From positions 1-29,172 of the forward strand of contig NW_003130231.1 of the NCBI RefSeq assembly GCF_000003605.2: 29,172 nt of DNA, in the 5' to 3' direction. How positions within the stretch are numbered: position 1 is the first letter of the stretch; each line of letters starts with the position of its first letter. Origin of the DNA: Saccoglossus kowalevskii (lineage: Eukaryota; Hemichordata; Enteropneusta; Harrimaniidae). Shown here piece after piece: positions 20,111 to 28,679 of this stretch. Under the pieces are notes generated by a model. The model did not search any database. It worked only from the letters and a program-made list of their open reading frames with translations, and was not told where the DNA came from. The position numbers and the translations under genes were made by a program.

Positions 20111-21320
20111 TATAAGGGTAGTTGTCTGCAAAGTGGTATAAGGCAGTGTCTGCAAAGTTGGTTACAACGGCAGTTGTGTGCAAAGTTGGTTATAATGGCA
20201 GTTGTCTGCAAAGTTGGTTATAACGGCAGTGTCTGCAAAGTTGGTTATAATGGCAGTTGTCTGCAAAGTTGGTTATGAAGGCAGTTGTCTGCAAAGTTGG
20301 TTATAAAGGCAGTTGTCTGCAAAGTTTATTGTAAAGGCAGTTGTCTGCAAAGTGGGTTATGAAACCAATTGTCTGCAAAGTTTATTATAAAGCCAGTTGT
20401 CTGCAAAGTTGGGTATAAAGTCAGTTGTCTGCAAAGTTGATTATAAAGGCAGTTGTCTGCAAAGTTTGTTATGAAGCCAGTTGTCTGCAAAGTTTGTTAT
20501 AAAGGCGATTGTCTGCAAAGTTGATTGTAAAGGCAGTTGTCTGCAAAGCTGGTTATAAAGGCAGTTGTCTGCAAAGTTTGTTATAAAGGCGATTGTCTGC
20601 AAAGTGGGTTATAAAGCCAGTTGTCTGCAAAGTTTGTTATGAAGCCAGTTGTCTGCAAAGTTGGTTATAAAGGCAGTTGTCTGCAAATTTGGGTATAAAG
20701 TCAGTTGTCTGCAAATTTGATTATAAAGGCAGTTGTCTGTAAAGGTTGTTATGAAGCCAGTTGTCTGCAAACTTGGTTAAAAAGGCAGTTGTCTACAAAG
20801 TTGGTTATAAAGGCAGTTGTCTGCAAAGTTTGTTATAAAGGCGATTGTCTGCAAAGTTTGTTATGAAGGCAGTTGTCTGCAACGTTGGTTATAAAGGCAG
20901 TCGTCTGCAAAGTTTGTTATGAAGCCAGTTGTCTGCAAAGTTGGTTATAAAGGCAGTTGTCTGCAAATTTGGGTATAAAGCCAGTTGTCTACAAAGTTGG
21001 TTATAACGGCAGTTGTCTGCAAAGTTGGTTATAAAGGCAGATGTCTGCAAAGTTGGTTATAAAGGCAGTTGTCTGCAAAGTTGGTTACAACGGCAAGTTG
21101 TCTGCAAAGTTGGTTATAATGGCAGTTGTCTGCAAAGTTGGGTATAACAGCAGTTGTCTGCAAATTTGGTTATAATGGCAGTTGTCTGCAAAGTTGGTTA
21201 TAATGGCAGTTGTCTGCAAAGTTGGTTATAACGGCAGTTGTCTGCAAAGTTGGTTATAATGGCAGCTGTCTGCAAAGTTGGTTATGAAGGCAGTTGTCTG
21301 CAAAGTTGTTTATAAAGGCA
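20111..21320 (+). repeat. Mosaic of T/C and A fragments
   Basis: It starts with shortened monomers (AAAGTGGTATAAGGCAGTGTCTGC near 20132, several bases missing), then T/C monomers and the usual exit. An A fragment at 20340-21000 has its own CAAATTTGGGTATAAAG and AAAGGTTGTTATGAAG variants and a GGTTAAAAAGG monomer near 20775, but no 9-bp mark. A second T/C run follows at 21000-21290, including TTACAACGGCAAG (+1) and a TTATAACAGCAG monomer. Confidence 0.7.
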
Positions 21321-21781
21321 GTTGTCGGCAAAGTTTATTGTAAAGGCAGTTGTCTTCAAAGTTGGTTATTAAGGTAGTTGTCTGCAAAGTTGGTTATAAA
21401 AGCAGTTGTCTGCAAAGTTGGTTATAAAGGCAGTTGTCTGCAATGTTGGTTATAAAGATAGTTGTCAGCAAAGTTGGGTATTAAGGCAGTTGTCTTCAAA
21501 ATTGGTTATAAAGCCAGTTGTCTGAAAAGTTGATTATAAAGGTGATTGTATACAAAGTTGGTTATAAGGGTAGTTGTCTGCAAAGTTGGTTATTAAGGCA
21601 GTTGTCTGCAAAGTTGGTTATTAAGACAGTTGTCTGCAAAGTTGGTTATAAAAGCAGTTGTCTGCAAAGTTGGTTATAACGGCAGTTGTCTGCAAAGTTG
21701 GTTATAATGGCAGTTGTCTGCAAAGTTGGATATGAAGGCAGTTGTCTCCAAAGTTGGTTATAAAGGCAGTTGTCTGCAAAG
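21321..21781 (+). repeat. C-type module, first of a 448-bp tandem pair
   Basis: GTCTTCAAAG, GGTTATTAAGGTAG, CAATG at 21441, GTCAGC, GTCTTCAAAATT, CTGAAAAG and GGTTATAAGGGTAG appear in the standard C order. The CAATG marker recurs at 21889, 448 bp on (16 monomers). A GTATAC variant near 21548 marks this copy. Confidence 0.8.
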
Positions 21782-23809
21782 TTTATTGTAAAGGCAGTTG
21801 TCTTCAAAGTTGGTTATTAATGTAGTTGTCTGCAAAGTTGGTTATAAAAGCAGTTGTCTGCAAAGTTGGTTATAAAGGCAGTTGTCTGCAATGTTGGTTA
21901 TAAAGATAGTTGTCAGCAAAGTTGGATATTAAGGCAGTTGTCTTCAAAATTGGTTATAAAGCCAGTTGTCTGAAAAGTTGGTTATAAAGGTGATTGTCTA
22001 CAAAGTTGGTTATAAGGGTCGTTGTCTGCAAAGTTGGTTATTAAGGCAGTTGTCTGCAAAGTTGGTTATGAAGACAGTTGTCTGCAAAGTTGGTTATAAA
22101 AGCAGTTGTCTGCAAAGTTGGTTATAACGGCAGTTGTCTGCAAAGTTGGTTATAATGGCAGTTGTCTGCAAAGTTGGATATGAAGGCAGTTGTCTGCAAA
22201 GTTGGTTATAAAGGCAGTTGTCTGCAAAGTTTATTGTAAAGGCAGATGTCAGCAAAGTTTGTTGTAAAGGCCGTTTTCTGCAAAGTGGGTTATAAAGGCA
22301 ATTGTCTGCACAGTTGATTATAAAGGCAGTTGTCTGCAAAGTTTGTTATGAAACCAGTTGTCTGCAAAGTTTATTATAAAGCCAGTTGTCTGCAAAGTTG
22401 GGTATAAAGGCAGTTGTTTGCAAAGTTTGTTATGAAGCCAGTTGTCTGCAAAGTTTATTATAAAGCCAGTTGTCTGCAAAGTTGGGTATAAAGGCAGTTG
22501 TCTGCAAAGTCGATTATAAAGGCAGTTGTCTGCAAAGCTGGTTATAAAGGCAGTTGTCTGCAAAGTTTGTTATAAAGGCGATTGTCTGCAAAGTGGGTTA
22601 TAAAGGCAGTTATCTGCAAAGTTTGTTATGAAGCCAGTTGTCTGCAAAGTTGGTTATAAAGGCAGTTGTCTGCAAAGTTGGGTATAAAGTCAGTTGTCTG
22701 CAAAGTTGATTATAAAGGCAGTTGTCTGCAAAGTTTGTTATGAAGCCAGTTGTCTGCAAACTTGGTTAAAAAGGCAGTTGTCTACAAAGTTGGTTATAAA
22801 GGCAGTTGTCTGCAAAGTTTGTTATAAAGGCGATTGTCTGCAAAGTTTGTCATAAAGGCAGTTGTCGGCAAAGTTGGTTATAAAGGCAATTGTCTGCAAA
22901 GTTGGTTATAATGGTTATAATGGCAGTTGTCTACATAGTTGGTTATTTAGGCAATTGTCTGCAAAGTTGGTTATGAAGGCTGTCGTCTGCAAAGTTGGTT
23001 ATTAAGGTAGTTGTCTGCAAAGTTGGTTATAAAGGCAGTTGTCTGCAAAGTTGGTTATAAAGGCAGTTGTCCGCAATGTTGGTTGTAAAGGTAGTTGTGA
23101 GCAAAGTTTGTTATGAAGCCAGTTGTCTGCAAAGTTTATTATAAAGACAGTTGTCTGAAAAGTTGGGTATAAAGGCAGTTGTCTGCAAAGTTGATTATAA
23201 AGGCAGTTGTCTACAAAGTGGGTTATAAAGGCAGTTGTCTGCAAAGTATTGGGTATGAAGCCAGTTGTCTGCAAAGTTGGTTATAAAGGCATTTGCCTGC
23301 AAAGTTGGGTATAAAGTCAGTTGTCTGCAAAGTTGATTATAAAGGCAGTTGTCTGCAAAGTTTGTTATGAAGCCAGTTGTCTGCAAACTTGGTTATAATG
23401 GCAGTTGTCTGCAAAGTTGGTTATAAGGCAGTTGTCTGCAAAGTTGGTTACAACGGCAGTTGTCTGCAAAGTTGGTTATAATGGCAGTTGTCTGCAAAGT
23501 TGGTTATAATGGCAGTTGTCTGCAAAGTTGGTTATAACGGCAGTTGTCTGCAAAGTTGGTTATAATGGCAGTTGTCTGCAAAGTTGGTTTATAATGGCAG
23601 TTGTCTGCAAAGTTGGTTATAATGGCAGTTTGTTTGCAAAGTTGGTTATAACGGCAGTTGTCTGCAAAGTTGGTTATAATGGCAGCTGTCTACAAAGTTG
23701 GTTATGAAGGCAGTTGTCTGCAAAATTGGTTATAAAGGCAGTTGTCTGCAAAGTTGGTTATAAAGCCAGTTGTCTGCAAAGTTGTTTATAAAGGCAGATG
23801 TCTGCAAAG
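21782..23809 (+). repeat. 2,028-bp higher-order repeat (C + T/C + A), unit 1
   Basis: The unit spans from TTATTGTAAAGG/GTCTTCAAAG at 21782 to the same junction at 23810. It holds a C module, three T/C monomers, the GATATGAAGG exit, a full A module with the 9-bp mark at 22904-22921, then a mixed tail and a T/C run (23,400-23,700). Length is 72 monomers (2,016) plus the 9-bp insertion plus a net 3 bp. Those 3 bp are visible as GTATTGGGTATG (+2, near 23246), TTATAAGGCAG (-1, near 23425), TTTATAATGG (+1, near 23588) and CAGTTTGTTTGC (+1, near 23628). Confidence 0.88.
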
Positions 23810-25180
23810 TTTATTGTAAAGGCAGTTGTCTTCAAAGTTGGTTATTAAGGTAGTTGTCTGCAAAGTTGGTTATAAAAGCAGTTGTCTGCAAAGTTGGTTA
23901 TAAAGGCAGTTGTCTGCAATGTTGGTTATAAAGATAGTCGTCAGCAAAGTTGGGTATTAAGGCAGTTGTCTTCAAAATTGGTTATAAAGCCAGTTGTCTG
24001 AAAAGTTGGTTATAAAGGTGATTGTCTACAAAGTTGGTTATAAGGGTAGTTGTCTGCAAAGTTGGTTATTAAGGCAGTTGTCTGCAAAGTTGGTTATGAA
24101 GACAGTTGTCTGCAAAGTTGGTTATAAAAGCAGTTGTCTGCAAAGTTGGTTATAACGGCAGTTGTCTGCAAAGTTGGTTATAATGGCAGTTGTCTGCAAA
24201 GTTGGATATGAAGGCAGTTGTCTGCAAAGTTGGTTATAAAGGCAGTTGTCTGCAAAGTTTATTGTAAAGGCAGTTGTCATCAAAGTTTGTTGTAAAGGCC
24301 GTTGTCTGCAAAGTGGGTTATAAAGGCAGTTGTCTGCACAGTTGATTATAAAGGCAGTTGTCTGCAAAGTTTGTTATGAAACCAGTTGTCTGCAAAGTTT
24401 ATTATAAAGCCAGTTGTCTGCAAAGTTGGGTATAAAGGCAGTTGTTTGCAAAGTTTGTTATGAAGCCAGTTGTCTGCAAAGTTTATTATAAAGCCAGTTG
24501 TCTGCAAAGTTGGGTATAAAGGCAGTTGTCTGCAAAGTCGATTATAAAGGCAGTTGTCTGCAAAGCTGGTTAGAAAGGCAGTTGTCTGCAAAGTTTGTTA
24601 TAAAGGCGATTGTCTGCAAAGTGGGTTATAAAGGCAGTTGTCTGCAAAGTTTGTTATGAAGCCAGTTGTCTGCAAAGTTGGTTATAAAGGCAGTTGTCTG
24701 CAAAGTTGGGTATAAAGTCAGTTGTCTGCAAAGTTGATTATAAAGGCAGTTGTCTGCAAAGTTTGTTATGAAGCCAGTTGTCTGCAAACTTGGTTAAAAA
24801 GGCAGTTGTCTACAAAGTTGGTTATAAAGGCAGTTGTCTGCAAAGTTTGTTATAAAGGCGATTGTCTGCAAAGTTTGTCATAAAGGCAGTTGTCGGCAAA
24901 GTTGGTTATAAAGGCAATTGTCTGCAAAGTTGGTTATAATGGTTATAATGGCAGTTGTCTACAAAGTTGGTTATTTAGGCAGTTGTCTGCAAAGTTGGTT
25001 ATAAAGGCAGTCGTCTGCAAAGTTGGTTATTAAGGTAGTTGTCTTCAAAGTTGGTTATAAAAGTAGTTGTCTGCAAAGTTGGTTATAAAGGCAGTTGTCC
25101 GCAATGTTGGTTGTAAAGGTAGTTGTGAGCAAAGTTGGGTATTAAGGCAGTTGTCTTCAAAATTGGTTATAAAGCCAGTT
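23810..25180 (+). repeat. Higher-order repeat unit 2, C + T/C + A core
   Basis: It follows unit 1 monomer by monomer at an offset of 2,028 bp, with the 9-bp mark at 24932-24949. Copy-specific changes include GTCATC in place of GTCAGC near 24277, TTAGAAAGG near 24570 and GATAGTCGTCAGC near 23935. The CAAAGTCGATTATAAAG variant near 24535 is shared with unit 1 (near 22507) but not with unit 3. Confidence 0.88.
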
Positions 25181-25290
25181 TTCTGAAAAGTGGGTTATAA
25201 AGCCGTTTGTCTCCAAAGTTGGTTATAAGGCTAGTGGTTTGCAAAGTTGGTTTTAAAGCCAGTGTCTGCAAACTTGGTTCTAACGGCAGT
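25181..25290 (+). repeat. Divergent monomer patch at the end of unit 2
   Basis: Four neighbouring monomers are degenerate: CAGTTTTCTGAAAAGTGGG, AAAGCCGTTTGTCTCC, TTATAAGGCTAGTGGTTTGC and TTTTAAAGCCAGTGTCTGC (-1), followed by TTCTAACGG. The related monomers in unit 3 (27,200-27,260) are ordinary, so these changes arose in, or were kept by, this copy only. Confidence 0.75.
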
Positions 25291-26031
25291 TGTCTGCAAA
25301 GTTGGGTATAACGGCAGTTGTCTGCAAAGTTGTTTATAATGGCAGTTGTCTGCAAAGTTGGTTATAACGGCAGTTGTCTGCAAAGTTGGTTATAATGGCA
25401 GTTGTCAGCAAAGTTGGGTATAACGGCAGTTGTCTGCAAAGTTGGTTATAATGGCAGTTGTCTGCAAAGTTGGGTATAACGGCAGTTGTCTGCAAATTTG
25501 GTTATAATGGCAGTTGTCTGCAAAGTTGGTTATAATGGCAGTTGTCTGCAAAGTTGGTTATAATGGCAGTTGTCTGCAAAGTTGGTTATAATGGCAGTTG
25601 TCTGCAAAGTTGGTTACAACGGCAGTTGTCTGCAAAGTTGGTTACAACGGCAGTTGTCTGCAAAGTTGGTTATAATGGCAGTTGTCTGCAAAGTTGGTTA
25701 TAATGGCAGTTGTCTGCAAAGTTGGTTATAACGGCAGTTGTCTGCAAAGTTGGTTATAATGGCAGTTGTCTGAAAAGTTGGTTATAAAGGTGATTGTCTG
25801 CAAAGTTGGTTATAAGGGTAGTTGTCTGCAAAGTTGGGTATAAAGGCAGTTGTCTGCAAAGTTGACTATAAAGGCAATTGTCTGCAAAGCTGGTTATAAA
25901 GGCAGTTGTCTGCAAAGTTTGTTATAAAGGCGATTGTCTGCAAAGTGGGTTATAAAGGCAGTTGTCTGCAAAGTTTGTTATGAAGCCAGTTGTCTGTAAA
26001 GTTGGTTATAAAGGCAGTTGTCTGCAAAGTT
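25291..26031 (+). repeat. T/C block and B/A-like junction inside unit 2
   Basis: About seventeen T/C monomers, including GTCAGC near 25404 and a CAAATTTGG variant near 25495, are followed by CTGAAAAG, GGTTATAAGGGTAG, GACTATAAAGG and a short A piece. The C module seen at this place in units 1 and 2 is replaced by this mixture. Confidence 0.7.
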
Positions 26032-27260
26032 AGTTATGAAGACAGTTGTCTGCAAAGTTGGTTATAAAAGCAGTTGTCTGCAAAGTTGGTTTTAATGGCA
26101 GTTGTCTGCAAAGTTGGTTATAATGGCAGTTGTCTGCAAAGTTGGTTATAACGGCAGTTGTCTGCAAAGTTGGTTATGATGGCAGTTGTCTGCAAAGTTG
26201 GTTATAACGGCAGTTGTCTGCAAAGTTGGTTATAATGGCAGTTGTCTGCAAAGTTGGATATGAAGGCAGTTGTCTGCAAAGTTGGTTATAAAGGCAGTTG
26301 TCTGCAAAGTTTATTGTAAAGGCAGTTGTCAGCAAAGTTTGTTGTAAAGGCCGTTGTCTGCAAAGTGGGTTATAAAGGCAGTTGTCTGCACAGTTGATTA
26401 TAAAGGCAGTTGTCTGCAAAGTTTGTTATGAAACCAGTTGTCTGCAAAGTTTATTATAAAGCCAGTTGTCTGCAAAGTTGGGTATAAAGGCAGTTGTTTG
26501 CAAAGTTTGTTATGAAGCCGGTTGTCTGCAAAGTTTATTATAAAGCCAGTTGTCTGCAAAGTTGGGTATAAAGGCAGTTGTCTGCAAAGTTGATTATAAA
26601 GGCAGTTGTCTGCAAAGCTGGTTATAAAGGCAGTTGTCTGCAAAGTTTGTTATAAAGGCGATTGTCTGCAAAGTGGGTTATAAAGGCAGTTGTCTGCAAA
26701 GTTTGTTATGAAGCCAGTTGTCTGCAAAGTTGGTTATAAAGGCAGTTGTCTGCAAAGTTGGGTATAAAGTCAGTTGTCTGCAAAGTTGATTATAAAGGCA
26801 GTTGTCTGCAAAGTTTGTTATGAAGCCAGTTGTCTGCAAACTTGGTTAAAAAGGCAGTTGTCTACAAAGTTGGTTATAAAGGCAGTTGTCTGCAAAGTTT
26901 GTTATAAAGGCGATTGTCTGCAAAGTTTGTCATAAATGCAGTTGTCGGCAAAGTTGGTTATAAAGGCAATTGTCTGCAAAGTTGGTTATAATGGTTATAA
27001 TGGCAGTTGTCTACAAAGTTGGTTATTTAGGCAGTTGTCTGCAAAGTTGGTTATAAAGGCAGTCGTCTGCAAAGTTGGTTATTAAGGTAGTTGTCTGCAA
27101 AGTTGGTTATAAAAGTAGTTGTCTGCAAAGTTGGTTATAAAGGCAGTTGTCCGCAATGTTGGTTGTAAAGGTAGTTGTGAGCAAAGTTGGGTATTAAGGC
27201 AGTTGTCTTCAAAATTGGTTATAAAGCCAGTTGTCTGAAAAGTTGGTTATAAAGGTGATT
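26032..27260 (+). repeat. Higher-order repeat unit 3, T/C + A core
   Basis: The unit matches unit 2 from TTATGAAGACAG onward. The offset is 1,940 bp at 24092/26032 but 2,052 bp at the 9-bp marks (24932/26984). The 112-bp difference is exactly four extra T/C monomers (GGTTTTAATGG, ATGG, ACGG, TTATGATGG). A similar longer version is at 9361-9540. The A core then runs to GTGAGC, GTCTTCAAAATT and CTGAAAAG. Confidence 0.88.
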
Positions 27261-27540
27261 GTCTACAAAGTTGGTTATAATGGCAGTTGTCAGCAAAGTT
27301 AGTTATAACGGCAGTTGTCTGCTAAGTTGGTTACAACGGCAGTTGTCTGCAAAGTTGGTTATAAAGGCAATGTTTGCAAAATTGGTTATAACGGCAGTTG
27401 TTTGCAAAATTGGGTATAAAGGCAGTTGTTTGCAAAGTTGTTTATAATGGCAGTTGTTTGCAAAGTTGGGTATAACGGCAGTTGTTTGCAAAATTGGTTA
27501 TAATGGCAGTTGTTTGCAAAATTGGTTATAAAGGCAGTTG
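27261..27540 (+). repeat. Local TTTGC / AAAATTGG subfamily
   Basis: Six consecutive monomers (about 27366-27530) carry GTTTGC in place of GTCTGC at monomer positions 17-22, and four of them also have CAAAATTGG. One is short (GGCAATGTTTGC). Elsewhere GTTTGC occurs singly. This is a small separate expansion or conversion tract. Confidence 0.8.
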
Positions 27541-28340
27541 TCAGCAAAGTTGGTTATAAAGGCAGTTGTCTGCAAAGTTGGTTATAATGGCAGTTGTCTG
27601 CAAAGTTGGTTATAACGGCAGTTGTCTGCAAAGTTGGTTATAACGGCAGTTGTCTGCAAAGTTGGTTATAAAGGCATTTGTCTGCAAAGTTGGCTATAAA
27701 GTCAGTTGTCTGCAAAGTTGATTATAAAGGCAGTTGTCTGCAAAGTTGGTTATAAATGCAGTTGTCTGCAAAGTTGGTTATAAAGGTAGTTGTCAGCAAA
27801 GTTGGCTATTAAGGCAGTTGTCTTCAAAATTGGTTATGAAGCCAGTTGTCTGCAAAGTTGGTTATAAAAGTGATTGTCTACAAAGTTGCTTATAAAGGCA
27901 GTTGTCTGCAAAGTTTATTATAAAGGTGATTGTCTACAAAGTTGTTATAACTGCAGTTGTCTGCAATGTTGGTTATAAAGCCAGTTGTCTGCAAAGTTGG
28001 TTATAAAAGCAGTTGTCTGCAAAGTTGGTTATAAAGGTGATTGTCTACAAAGTTGGTTATAAGGGTAGTTGTCTGCAAAGTTGGTTATTAAGGCAGTTGT
28101 CTGCAAAGTTGGTTATATAGGCAGTTGTCTGCAAGGTTGTTTATAAAAGCAGTTGTCTGCAAAGTTGGTTATAAAGGCAGTTGTCTGCAAAATTGGTTAT
28201 AAAGGCAGTTGTCTGCAAAGTTGTTTATAAAGCCAGTTGTCTGCAACGTTGGTTATAAAGCCAGTTGTCTACAAAGTTGGTTATAACGGCAGTTGTCTGC
28301 AAAGTTTATTATAAAGACAGATGTCTGCAAAGTTGATTAT
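27541..28340 (+). repeat. B-type module with an internal deletion
   Basis: GCATTTG at 27674 and GGCTATAAAGTCAG open as in the third B unit. After GATTATAAAGG and two more monomers the string jumps straight to the GTCAGC, GGCTATTAAGG, GTCTTCAAAATT part, skipping about 20 monomers. PstI is at 27951-27956 and TTATATAGG at 28113. The end shares the TTGTTTATAAAAG and CAACG order with 11.2-11.3 kb. Confidence 0.82.
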
Positions 28341-28679
28341 AAAGGCAGTGTCTGCAAAGTTGGGTTACAACGGCAGTTGTCTGCAAAGTTGGTTATTTAG
28401 GCAATTGTCTGCAAAGTTGGATATAAAGGCAGTCGTCTGCAAAGTTGGTTATTAAGGTAGTTGTCTGCAAAGTTGGTTATAAAAGTAGTTGTCTGCAAAG
28501 TTGGTTATAAAGGCAGTTGTCCGCAATGTTGGTTGTAAAGGTAGTTGTGAGCAAAGTTGGGTATTAAGGCAGTTGTCTTCAAAATTGGTTATAAAGCCAG
28601 TTGTCTGAAAAGTTGGTTATAAAGGTGATTGTCTACAAAGTTGGTTATAAGGGTAGTTGTCTGCAACGTTGGTTATTAA
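28341..28679 (+). repeat. C-type module
   Basis: After a few mixed monomers (CAGTGTCTGC, GTTGGGTTACAACGG, TTATTTAGGCAATTG) the order is GTCG, GGTTATTAAGGTAG, GTCCGC with CAATG, GTGAGC, GTCTTCAAAATT, CTGAAAAG, GGTTATAAGGGTAG, matching the tails of the A modules at about 4.4-4.6 and 27.0-27.25 kb. Confidence 0.75.
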
